Part shown: one piece after another, positions 7,573 through 14,857 of the stretch
Position numbering within the stretch: the stretch's first letter is position 1
Layout: each line of letters starts with the position of its first letter
NCBI GenBank assembly: GCA_019118745.1
Contig: DWYJ01000028.1
Span: forward strand, 1 to 55,904
Direction of reading: 5' to 3'
DNA: 55,904 nt
Origin: Candidatus Desulfovibrio gallistercoris
GTDB taxonomy: Bacteria; Desulfobacterota; Desulfovibrionia; Desulfovibrionales; Desulfovibrionaceae
Program-made: the position numbers and the translations under genes
Notes under the pieces: generated by a model
Seen by the model: only the letters and a program-made list of their open reading frames with translations
Told to the model about the DNA's origin: nothing
Databases searched by the model: none

Positions 7573-7680
7573 ATGTCCCGCATCACCCTTGCCACCGCTT
7601 CCAACTACGCCGCCGCCGGCTTTTATAGCTGGTACTTTTTTGCGTACTTTACCGAAGCCTGTGGCCGGGGTCGTTGCTGA
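7573..7680 (+). CDS. Aromatic leader peptide (attenuator peptide)
   Basis: A 35-codon reading frame from ATG 7573 to TGA 7678-7680 encodes a peptide containing the block FYSWYFFAYF at residues 17-26, so eight of ten residues are Phe, Tyr or Trp, with another Tyr at residue 12. The GGAG at 7563-7566 is a suitable ribosome site. An in-frame ATG at 7561 would add MEFF, two more Phe. The peptide ends just before a terminator and 101 bp before the first gene of the shikimate/Phe/Tyr operon. This is the layout of a classical amino acid attenuation leader such as pheL. Its product is probably unimportant; the act of translating the Phe/Tyr codons would be the sensor. Confidence 0.85.
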   Translation: MSRITLATASNYAAAGFYSWYFFAYFTEACGRGRC

Positions 7681-7716
7681 CATCCATCCGTCAACCGAAC
7701 CCTCAGGGCCGCAGGC
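7657..7716 (+). promoter_or_regulatory. Antiterminator of the aromatic attenuator
   Basis: Bases 7657-7666 can pair with 7707-7716 (10 bp, one G-U). The helix continues inward with 7667-7671 against 7699-7703 and 7673-7676 against 7692-7695. This uses the same bases (7707-7712) as the left arm of the terminator, so both cannot form together. A ribosome stalled on the aromatic codons at 7621-7650 would leave much of this helix free, whereas one that reaches the stop codon at 7678 would cover its left strand. Pairing was worked out by hand; no energies were computed. Confidence 0.7.
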
Positions 7717-7738
7717 ATACCGCCGGCGGCCCTTTTTT
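7705..7738 (+). terminator. Attenuator terminator
   Basis: AGGGCCGC at 7705-7712 pairs with GCGGCCCT at 7726-7733, with a further GGC/GCC inner stem (7714-7716 with 7722-7724), followed by a run of six T (7733-7738). It is a standard rho-independent terminator placed between the leader peptide and the first structural gene at 7782. Confidence 0.85.
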
Positions 7739-7781
7739 ATGCCGCCGCGGCCCGGAACCGCATCCGCAAAGGAGAACCACC

Positions 7782-8579
7782 ATGTACCTTGGCAAGAAAG
7801 TCCGTCTGGAACGCATCATCAATCGTGACAATGGCCGCACCATCATCGTCCCCATGGATCACGGCGTCACCATCGGCGCTGTGGACGGCCTTGTGGACAT
7901 GCGCGAGACCGTCAACGACATGGCCATCGGCGGCGCGGACGCCGTGCTCATGCACAAGGGGCTCGTGCGCTGCTCCCACCGCAGCGCCGGTAAGGACATC
8001 GGCCTCATCGTCCATCTTTCCGCCTCCACCGCCCTGTCCCCCATGGGCAACACCAAGACCCTCGTGGGCACGGTGGAAGAAGGCATCAAGCACGGCGCGG
8101 ACTGCGTCTCCGTGCATGTGAACCTCGGCGATCCCAATGAACGCCTCATGCTGGCCGACCTCGGCAAGGTGGCCGAAGCCTGCGACAACTGGCATATGCC
8201 GCTGCTGGCCATGGTCTACGCCCGCGGCCCGCAGGTGCCCAACAGCTACGACCCGAAGGTGGTGGCCCATTGCGCCCGCGTGGGCGTGGAACTGGGCGCG
8301 GACATCGTCAAGGTGCCCTACACCGGCGACATCGAAAGCTTCTCCGACGTGGTCAGCTCCTGCTGCGTGCCCGTGGTCATCGCCGGCGGCGAGCTCATGG
8401 ACTCCACCCGCCAGCTGCTCCAGATGGTGCATGACTCCGTGAAGGCCGGCGGCGCGGGGGTCTCCATCGGCCGCAACGTCTTCCAGCATCCCCGCCGCAT
8501 CGAGCTCGTCCGCGCCATGCGCGCCATCGTGCACGACAATGCCGACGTGGATCACGCGCTGGCCATCGTGGGAGAATAG
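7782..8579 (+). CDS. ADH synthase (archaeal-type shikimate entry)
   Basis: The 265-residue class I aldolase-fold protein matches 2-amino-3,7-dideoxy-D-threo-hept-6-ulosonate synthase (MJ0400 type; DVU0460 in D. vulgaris), which condenses a C3 fragment with aspartate semialdehyde in the pathway that replaces DAHP synthase. Visible family residues: PMDHGVT (Asp26-His27) and the Schiff-base lysine in ADIVKVPYTGD (Lys177). The start at ATG 7782 follows AAAGGAGA; longer frames run into the attenuator and are rejected. It is the first of five closely spaced genes. Its partner, 3-dehydroquinate synthase II, follows after one base, which makes the pathway assignment much firmer than similarity to fructose-bisphosphate aldolase alone. 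Confidence 0.9.
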   Translation: MYLGKKVRLERIINRDNGRTIIVPMDHGVTIGAVDGLVDMRETVNDMAIGGADAVLMHKGLVRCSHRSAGKDIGLIVHLSASTALSPMGNTKTLVGTVEEGIKHGADCVSVHVNLGDPNERLMLADLGKVAEACDNWHMPLLAMVYARGPQVPNSYDPKVVAHCARVGVELGADIVKVPYTGDIESFSDVVSSCCVPVVIAGGELMDSTRQLLQMVHDSVKAGGAGVSIGRNVFQHPRRIELVRAMRAIVHDNADVDHALAIVGE

Positions 8580-8580
8580 C

Positions 8581-9564
8581 ATGGCCAGGGTGTATTTTCG
8601 CTGTGAGCCCTTCGACAAAGGCGCGGTGACGCTGGCGCTGGAGTCGGGGGTGGACGGGGTCATCGTGCCCCGTGAACATGTGGAGGCTGTCGCGGGCCTG
8701 TCCCGCTGCCCGGTCTGGGCGGCGGAAGACACGCCCGCCGTGGCCCTGACGGTCAAGGCCGACGAGGAGGCCGTGCTGGAGCGCCTGCGCGCCGGGGAAC
8801 GGGTGACGCTGGCCCGCGGCTGGGAGGTCATCCCCGTGGAGAACCTGCTGGCCCAGAGCGACAACGTGCTGGCCGAGGCCGGCGATCTGGAGGAGGCCCG
8901 TCTGGCGGCGGGCATCCTCGAACGCGGGGTGGAAGGCATCGTCGTCCTGCCGGAGGCCGTGGGCGAGCTCAAGGCCATCGTGGCGCAGTGCAAGCTCTCG
9001 CAGGGACGCGAAGAATTGCAGGAGGCCGTCATCACCCGCGTGGAGCCCGTGGGCCTGGGGCATCGCGTCTGCGCGGACACCCTTTCCCTGCTCAAGCGCG
9101 GTCAGGGCATGCTGGTGGGCAATTCCAGCGCCTTCACCTTCCTTGTGCATGCGGAAACGGAACATAACGAGTATGTGGCGGCCCGGCCTTTCCGGGTCAA
9201 TGCCGGGGCGGTGCATGCCTATGCCCGCCTGCCCCATGACAAGACCTGCTACCTCGGCGAGCTGGCCGCCGGACAGGAAGTGCTCATCGTGGGCGCGGAC
9301 GGACAGACCACCGTGGCCACGCTGGGCCGGGTCAAGATCGAAGTGCGGCCCATGCTGCTCATCGAGGCCGAAGTGCGCGGCCCGCAGGGCACGCAGCGCG
9401 GCGCGGTCTTTCTGCAGAATGCCGAGACCATCCGTCTCACGGCCCCGGACGGCACCCCGCTCAGCGTGGTGGGCCTGAAGCCGGGGGATGTCGTCCTCTG
9501 CCGCACCGACGAGGCCGGACGCCATTTCGGCATGCGCATCAAGGAAGAGATCAGGGAGGTCTAG
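8581..9564 (+). CDS. 3-dehydroquinate synthase II
   Basis: The 327-residue protein matches the MJ1249-type (AroB') enzyme that converts the ADH synthase product to 3-dehydroquinate using NAD+, by oxidative deamination and cyclisation. Family stretches are present: GWEVIPVENLLAQ, GVEGIVV, VGLGHRVCADTLSLL, GMLVGNSSAFTFLVHAETEHNEYVAARPFRVNAGAVHAY and the C-terminal RPMLLIEAE. ATG 8581 is preceded by GGAGAATAGC, the ribosome site overlapping the stop of the preceding gene. It shows no relation to the common bacterial AroB. Together with the previous gene it gives the organism an archaeal-style route into the shikimate pathway. Confidence 0.93.
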   Translation: MARVYFRCEPFDKGAVTLALESGVDGVIVPREHVEAVAGLSRCPVWAAEDTPAVALTVKADEEAVLERLRAGERVTLARGWEVIPVENLLAQSDNVLAEAGDLEEARLAAGILERGVEGIVVLPEAVGELKAIVAQCKLSQGREELQEAVITRVEPVGLGHRVCADTLSLLKRGQGMLVGNSSAFTFLVHAETEHNEYVAARPFRVNAGAVHAYARLPHDKTCYLGELAAGQEVLIVGADGQTTVATLGRVKIEVRPMLLIEAEVRGPQGTQRGAVFLQNAETIRLTAPDGTPLSVVGLKPGDVVLCRTDEAGRHFGMRIKEEIREV

Positions 9565-9565
9565 C

Positions 9566-10750
9566 ATGTCTGATTCCTCTGCGCCGTCCGCCGGAGCATC
9601 CGCCGGCCGTCTGGCCGAGATCCGCGCCCGCATCGAGGAGGTGGACAGCCGCCTGCTGCCCCTGCTCAACGAGCGGGCCGCCCTCAGCCTCGAAGTGGGA
9701 CGGATCAAGGCCCACGATCCCGGCATCATCTTCAAGCCCCTGCGTGAGCGCGAAGTGCTGGACAATCTGGCCCGGCAGAACACGGGCCCGCTGCCCGACG
9801 GCCACCTGCGCGCCATCTGGAGCGAGATCCTGTCCTCCTCGCGCGCGCTGCAACGCCCGCAGCATGTGGCCTACCTCGGCCCGGAAGGCACCTTCTCCTA
9901 TTTTGCGGGCGTGGAATATCTGGGGCACTCGGCCATCTTCCATCCCTGCAACGATCTGGCGCAGGTCTTTGAAGAAGTGGCCGGGGGGCAGTGCGAGCTG
10001 GGCGTCGTGCCGCTGGAGAACTCCCTTCAGGGCACCGTGGGCGTGAGCTTCGATCTTTTCCTGAGCCACGACGTGCACATCCAGGCCGAACTCTTCTCGC
10101 GCATCTCCCATTGCCTGCTGAGCAACGCGGCCTCTCTGGCCGAGGTGCGCACCGTCTACTCCCATCCGCAGCCGCTGGCCCAGTGCGGCGGCTGGCTGCG
10201 GGCGCACCTGCCCAATGCCGCTCTGGTGCCTGTGGAATCCACGGCTGCCGCGGCCCGGCGGGCGCAGGGCGAGCCCGGCGCGGCGGCCATCGGCAACGGC
10301 CGTCTGGCCGATCTGGCCGGACTGGCCATCCTCGCCCGCCGCATCGAGGATCAGGCGGGCAACTGGACGCGCTTCGTCATCATCGGGCCGCAGGCCGCCC
10401 GCGCCCAGCTGGGCGGGGCCATGCGCACCCCGGTGCCGGGCCATACCGGCGCGGACAAGACCTCCCTGCTCTTCACCCTGCCGGACAAGGCCGGGGCCCT
10501 CTCCGCCGTGCTGGATCTGCTGGCCCGCTACCGCATCAACATGCGCAAGCTGGAATCCCGGCCCTTGCGCGGCCAGTGCTGGAAGTACGTCTTCTTCGCG
10601 GACGTGGAGAGCGATCTGGAAGCGCCGCAGTACGCGGAGCTGCTCGAAAAGCTGCACGAGGTCTGCACAAGTTTCCGCATCCTCGGCTGCTACCCCACCG
10701 GCCCCCAGCTGGACCGGCCGGAAAACAACAAGGAAGACGACCATGCGTAA
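9566..10750 (+). CDS. pheA: Chorismate mutase/prephenate dehydratase (P-protein)
   Basis: The 394-residue bifunctional enzyme turns chorismate into prephenate and then phenylpyruvate for phenylalanine. Domains in order: chorismate mutase (about 12-95, with EIRARIEEVDSRLLPLLNERA and KPLREREVL), prephenate dehydratase (about 100-280, with YLGPEGTFS, VVPLENSLQG and the catalytic-region N266WTRF270), and an ACT domain (about 300-380) with GALS and E330SRP333, the usual Phe-binding motifs, so feedback inhibition by Phe is expected. ATG 9566 follows GGGAGG, one base after the previous stop. The end overlaps aroA by 8 bp. Confidence 0.96.
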   Translation: MSDSSAPSAGASAGRLAEIRARIEEVDSRLLPLLNERAALSLEVGRIKAHDPGIIFKPLREREVLDNLARQNTGPLPDGHLRAIWSEILSSSRALQRPQHVAYLGPEGTFSYFAGVEYLGHSAIFHPCNDLAQVFEEVAGGQCELGVVPLENSLQGTVGVSFDLFLSHDVHIQAELFSRISHCLLSNAASLAEVRTVYSHPQPLAQCGGWLRAHLPNAALVPVESTAAAARRAQGEPGAAAIGNGRLADLAGLAILARRIEDQAGNWTRFVIIGPQAARAQLGGAMRTPVPGHTGADKTSLLFTLPDKAGALSAVLDLLARYRINMRKLESRPLRGQCWKYVFFADVESDLEAPQYAELLEKLHEVCTSFRILGCYPTGPQLDRPENNKEDDHA

Positions 10751-12131
10751 CGTCACGGCGCCGGCCTCCAAGTCCCTCTCTCACCGCTATTGCATCGCGG
10801 CGGCCCTGGCCTGCGGCGAATCCTCGCTGGAACATGTGCTGGAAAGCCGCGATCTCCAGCAGACGCGCGCCATCCTCATGGGCGCGGGCGCGCGCTTCGA
10901 AGTGGTGGGGCACAGCGGCCCCGCTTCGGCGCAATGGCTGGTCACGGGCACACGGCGTCCGCAGGGCGGCGGCAATGCCGCCCACGCCCTGTCCTGCGAC
11001 GTGCACGAATCCGGCACCACCTGCCGTCTGCTCACGGCGGTGCTCGCCGCCGGGCAGGGCTGGTTCCGCATCCACGGGGCCGAACGCATGCACGAGCGCC
11101 CCATCGGCGAGCTGACGGAAGCCCTTTCCCTGCTCGGCGCGGAGATCCGCCATGAAGGTCGGCCGGACTGCCCGCCGCTGCTGCTGCACGCCGCCGGCCT
11201 GCATCCCGACCAGGTACAGGGCGGCCTCACTCTGGGCATGGACGCCTCCAGCCAGTATTTTTCCGGGCTGCTGCTGGCCGCGCCGCTCTGTCCCTCGCCG
11301 CTGACCATCACCCTGGGCGGGAGCAAGGCCGTCTCCTGGCCCTATGTGGGCCTGACCCTGCAATGTCTGGAAGACTTCGGCCGGCAGTTCACCGTGGAGA
11401 CCCGCCCCGCCCCCGACGGCGCATGGCAGGCCCTGCCCGGCCGGGCCTGGCGGGAGCTGCGGCGGGCCGTCCCGGGCTGCCTGCGCATCACGGTGCAGCC
11501 CGGCGTCTACCGTCCCGGACGGCATGTCATCGAGGGCGACTGGTCAGGCGCTTCCTACCTGCTGGCCGCCGGGGCCGTGGGGCGTCATCCCGTCCGCGTG
11601 GAAGGCCTGCGCCGGGATTCCCTGCAGGGGGACCGCGCCATGCTGGACATCCTGCGGCGCATGGGCGCGCGTGTGGAAGCGGACGAGAGCGGCGTGACCG
11701 TCTACCCTTCCGCCCTGCACGGCGTGCAGCTCGACATGGGCGACTGCCCCGACCTCGTGCCCACGGTGGCCGTGCTGGCGGGCTTCGCCCAGGGCTCCAC
11801 GCGCATCAGCAACGTGGCCCATCTGCGCCTCAAGGAATCCGACCGCCTGCGCGCCCCGGCCGAAGAGCTGCGCAAGACCGGCGTCATGGTGGACGAGCTC
11901 TCCGACGGGCTGCTCATCCACGGGCTGGCCGGACGCAGTTTTGGGCTCAAGGCTCCCGTGCTGCCGGACGAAGTGGCGCTCTGCACCCATAACGACCACC
12001 GCATGGCCATGTCCCTTGCCCTGCTGTCCCTGCGGGACACCACCATCAACATGCGGGAACGGCTGGACAATCCCGCCGTGGTGGACAAATCCTTCCCCGA
12101 TTTCTGGCAGTGCTGGGAGCAGATCCGATGA
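10743..12131 (+). CDS. aroA: 3-phosphoshikimate 1-carboxyvinyltransferase (EPSP synthase)
   Basis: The 462-residue enzyme adds phosphoenolpyruvate to shikimate-3-phosphate. Motifs: SKSLSHR at residues 9-15 (the substrate-binding SKSxxxR), ESGTTCRLL, SQYFSGLLLAAPL, GDWSGASYLLAAGA, LKESDRLRAPAEEL and HNDHRMAMSLAL. The N-terminus is short, starting MRNVTAPASKS. ATG 10743 lies inside the pheA 3' end with an 8-bp overlap, so translation is probably coupled; the frame is open further upstream inside pheA, but that part does not look like EPSP synthase. The TGA overlaps the next ATG by 4 bp. Confidence 0.95.
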   Translation: MRNVTAPASKSLSHRYCIAAALACGESSLEHVLESRDLQQTRAILMGAGARFEVVGHSGPASAQWLVTGTRRPQGGGNAAHALSCDVHESGTTCRLLTAVLAAGQGWFRIHGAERMHERPIGELTEALSLLGAEIRHEGRPDCPPLLLHAAGLHPDQVQGGLTLGMDASSQYFSGLLLAAPLCPSPLTITLGGSKAVSWPYVGLTLQCLEDFGRQFTVETRPAPDGAWQALPGRAWRELRRAVPGCLRITVQPGVYRPGRHVIEGDWSGASYLLAAGAVGRHPVRVEGLRRDSLQGDRAMLDILRRMGARVEADESGVTVYPSALHGVQLDMGDCPDLVPTVAVLAGFAQGSTRISNVAHLRLKESDRLRAPAEELRKTGVMVDELSDGLLIHGLAGRSFGLKAPVLPDEVALCTHNDHRMAMSLALLSLRDTTINMRERLDNPAVVDKSFPDFWQCWEQIR

Positions 12132-12979
12132 AGGGCAGGATCGTTCTGGTGGGCAGCCGCGGCCGCATGGGCGACATGCTGCTGCGGCGCGCCCGCGCGG
12201 CCGGTCTGGACGTGACGCCGCTGGACATCAGCGAGGACCAGCCCGCGGCGGAGGCCTTCGGCGTGGCCGTCCCCGGCAGGGGGACGGCGCTCTTTGCCCC
12301 TGACGCCGTGGCCGCCGCCTGCCGGGGGGCCGAGCTGGTCCTGCTCTGCGTGCCGGCCGCCGCCCTGAAAGAGACGGCGGCGCTGCTCAGCCCGCATCTG
12401 CCGCCCTCGGCCGTGCTGTCGGACATCGTCAGCGTCAAGGAACAGCCCATGCGCCAGATGTGCGAAGTCTGGCCCCACGCCGTGGTGGGCACGCATCCGC
12501 TCTTCGGGCCGCGCCCCGCCGAGGGCGAGGAACTGCCCGTGGCCGTCACCCCGGCCGCCGACACGCCCGACGAGGCCGTCCGCAAGGTGGAAGACTTCTT
12601 CGCCGCGCTGGGCTGCCGCTGCTTCCGCACCACGGCGCAGGCGCACGACCGGGCCATGGCCCGCGTGCAGAACATGAACTTCATCACCACGCTGGCCTAC
12701 TTCGCCCTGCTGGCCGGGGACGAGGAACTGCTGCCGTACATCACGCCGTCCTTCCGGCGGCGGCAGGCGGCGGCCCGCAAGATGCTCACTGAGGACGGGG
12801 CCATGTTCTGCGCCCTCTTCGAGGCCAATCCCTACAGCCACGAGGCCGTCCGCCAGTACCGACAGATGCTCAACGTGGCCGCGGGCGGCGACATCGACCT
12901 GCTCTGCCGCCGGGCCCGCTGGTGGTGGCGCGAAGAGGAAGGGACGCCGGACGGCGCGGGATGCGCACGGCAAGACTGA
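12128..12979 (+). CDS. tyrA: Prephenate dehydrogenase
   Basis: This 283-residue NAD(P)-dependent enzyme oxidises prephenate to 4-hydroxyphenylpyruvate for tyrosine. It shows a Rossmann start (IVLVGSRGRMGDML), LVLLCVPAAAL, the SDIVSVKE region and VVGTHPLFGPRPAEG, as in TyrA proteins. There is no fused chorismate mutase or ACT domain. The ATGA overlap with aroA means it is the last gene of the ADHS-DHQS-pheA-aroA-tyrA operon. No trp genes follow, whereas in D. vulgaris I recall that trp genes come next. An Arg/Gly-rich tail ends the protein. Confidence 0.9.
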   Translation: MKGRIVLVGSRGRMGDMLLRRARAAGLDVTPLDISEDQPAAEAFGVAVPGRGTALFAPDAVAAACRGAELVLLCVPAAALKETAALLSPHLPPSAVLSDIVSVKEQPMRQMCEVWPHAVVGTHPLFGPRPAEGEELPVAVTPAADTPDEAVRKVEDFFAALGCRCFRTTAQAHDRAMARVQNMNFITTLAYFALLAGDEELLPYITPSFRRRQAAARKMLTEDGAMFCALFEANPYSHEAVRQYRQMLNVAAGGDIDLLCRRARWWWREEEGTPDGAGCARQD

Positions 12980-13002
12980 TCCCACTTGCCTGATGAAGAA
13001 CG

Positions 13003-13043
13003 TTTCCCCTTCCCCCCAAACAACGTATTGTCTGAACAGGCCC
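13003..13043 (-). repeat. Fragment of the MITE-like element (copy D)
   Basis: On the minus strand this reads GGCCTGTTCAGACAAT, then GTTTGGGGGGAAGGGGAA, matching the left end of copies A and B. No matching right end is visible within 150 bp, so it is a partial or highly diverged copy. It lies after the end of tyrA. Confidence 0.5.
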
Positions 13044-13134
13044 CGGACGTGCCCGGCGGGGGAGGCGTGAGGCGGCTTGAGATTGACGCGGAACAGGCGT
13101 ATCATATTGCACTTTCCGGTTGCAGGAGGCTCGC

Positions 13135-13638
13135 ATGACGTACGCTTTTCCGCTCATCGCCCTTGCCGGGACGGCAGGCGGCCTGTTGTTCCACTGGCTG
13201 CACGTGCCGGGCGGGCCCATGTTCGGGGCCGTGCTGGCCGTGCTGGCCGTCAAGCTGCTGGGACAAGTCATGACCGCGACGCCCGTGACCTTCCAGCTGG
13301 CGGCGCAGATCGCCATCGGCATCTTTGTGGGGAACATGCTGACCCGGGAGGGCCTGCTGGAGATCCGCAAGATGGCCGGGCTCATGTTCGGTTCCACCCT
13401 GCTCCTCGTGCTGGCGGGCTGCCTTGGGGCCTGGTTCGTCTCCCGTCAGGCGGGCATGGACGCGGCGAGCTCCGTGCTGGCCACCAGCCCCGGCGGCCTC
13501 CAGGCCGTGGTGGGCATGGCCGTGGACATGGGCGACAACGCCCCGGCGGTGATGGCCTTCCATATCGTGCGCCTGTACACGGTCATCATCCTTGCGCCGC
13601 TGCTCAGCTGGCTGCTGCACCATTTTCTGTCGCGCTGA
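13135..13638 (+). CDS. Single-domain AbrB-like membrane protein
   Basis: The 167-residue inner-membrane protein starts at ATG 13135 behind GCAGGAGGC. About five or six membrane segments and the stretches HVPGGPMFGAVLAV, QIAIGIFVGNM, ATSPGGLQAVVGMAVDMG and IVRLYTVIILAPLL match the repeat unit of AbrB family (ammonia-monooxygenase-like, YsbC-type) proteins. Most family members have two such units (about 350 residues); this one has a single unit and might dimerise. Substrate unknown. It lies ahead of flhB on the same strand with 73 bp between, but nothing ties it to flagella. Confidence 0.72.
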   Translation: MTYAFPLIALAGTAGGLLFHWLHVPGGPMFGAVLAVLAVKLLGQVMTATPVTFQLAAQIAIGIFVGNMLTREGLLEIRKMAGLMFGSTLLLVLAGCLGAWFVSRQAGMDAASSVLATSPGGLQAVVGMAVDMGDNAPAVMAFHIVRLYTVIILAPLLSWLLHHFLSR

Positions 13639-13711
13639 GGATGGCCGGGACGCCGCCCCGGCGGCGTGCCCCCTCTCTCGTGCATAACGATTCTTACCCA
13701 GGAACGAGCGC

Positions 13712-14785
13712 ATGTTCGGCAAGCAGTCCGACCCCAGCAGAACGGAAGAAGCCACCCCCAAGCGCAAGCGCAAGCAGCGCCAGGAAGGCAACGTCCCCAA
13801 GTCGCAGGAGCTTGGCAAGGTCGTGAGCATCGTGGGGGGCCTCATCATCCTCAATCTGTGGATCGGCCCCATGTCGGACAAGATCAAGCTCATCTTCCGG
13901 CAGTTCCTCCAGGGCGCCGCCACCTTCAACGTCACCGAAGAAACCGTTTACGCCCTCTTTTTCTCCCTGAGCATCGACATCGCCTATCTGCTCCTGCCCG
14001 TGCTGCTCTTTCTGGCCTTTCTGAGCTTCCTGGCCCAGCGCCTGCAGGTGGGCAAGCTCTGGACCTTCAAGGTCTTCAAGTTCAAATTTGAGCGCTTCAA
14101 CATCCTGCGCGGGCTCAAGCAGTGCTTCTTTTCGCCGCAGACCGTGCTGCGGGCCCTGAAAAGCCTGGTCTTCGCCCTCATCCTGGGCATCATCCCCGGC
14201 TTCATCCTCTGGTCGGAATACCTCAACTTCCTGCCCATGTACTACGCCACCCCGGAAGGCGTAGCCGTCTATATGATGGAAACGGCCCTCAAGGTCGTCA
14301 AGTATTCCATGATCCCGCTCATCGCCATCGCCATCTTCGACGTCTGGCAGTCCCGCTACGCCTACAACGAGAGCCTCAAGATGACCAAGGACGAAGTGAA
14401 GGACGAACGCAAGCAGTCCGAAGGCGACCCGGTCATCAAGAACAAGCAGAAGCAGAAGATGATGGAAGTCATGGCCCGGCGCATGCTGGCCGACGTGCCC
14501 AAGGCCGACGTGGTGGTCACCAACCCGACCCATATCGCCGTGGCCCTGAGCTACGATCCCGCCAAGGCCCCCGCGCCGGTGGTGCTGGCCAAGGGGGTGA
14601 ACCGCCTGGCCGAAAAGATCAAGGAAGTCGCCCGCGAGAATCGCGTCCCCATCCGAGAGAATGTCCCTTTGGCACGAGCTTTGTATAAGTCGGTTGAGGT
14701 GGGGGAGATGATCCCCGAAGATTTGTACAAGGCGGTGGCCGCGGTGCTGGCGAGCATCTGGCGGCTGAAGCCCAGAAACCGCTGA
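13712..14785 (+). CDS. flhB: Flagellar export switch protein FlhB
   Basis: FlhB, 357 residues, is the autocleaving switch of the flagellar type III export gate that changes specificity from rod/hook to filament substrates. It begins with the basic family start (SDPSRTEEATPKRKRKQRQEGNVPKSQEL), has four membrane segments between about residues 30 and 210, and a cytoplasmic domain with the cleavage motif NPTH at residues 271-274 (VVVTNPTHIAVAL). The C-terminal PLARALYKSVEVGEMIPEDLYKAVA is typical. ATG 13712 follows an AGGAACG site. fliR, usually upstream in this lineage, is not seen here. Confidence 0.97.
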   Translation: MFGKQSDPSRTEEATPKRKRKQRQEGNVPKSQELGKVVSIVGGLIILNLWIGPMSDKIKLIFRQFLQGAATFNVTEETVYALFFSLSIDIAYLLLPVLLFLAFLSFLAQRLQVGKLWTFKVFKFKFERFNILRGLKQCFFSPQTVLRALKSLVFALILGIIPGFILWSEYLNFLPMYYATPEGVAVYMMETALKVVKYSMIPLIAIAIFDVWQSRYAYNESLKMTKDEVKDERKQSEGDPVIKNKQKQKMMEVMARRMLADVPKADVVVTNPTHIAVALSYDPAKAPAPVVLAKGVNRLAEKIKEVARENRVPIRENVPLARALYKSVEVGEMIPEDLYKAVAAVLASIWRLKPRNR

Positions 14786-14857
14786 CGGCGGGCGTTTGCG
14801 TCCGTCGTCCCCCGTGCGGGAGCCGGGGCGGACGGGCGGAATTGAGGTGTCAGAAAA

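Noticed and set aside
13081..13110. Sigma-70 promoter before the AbrB-like gene
   Set aside because: TTGACG and CATATT/TATTGC are present, but spacings are 14-16 bp and the -10 matches poorly, so it is not listed as a feature.
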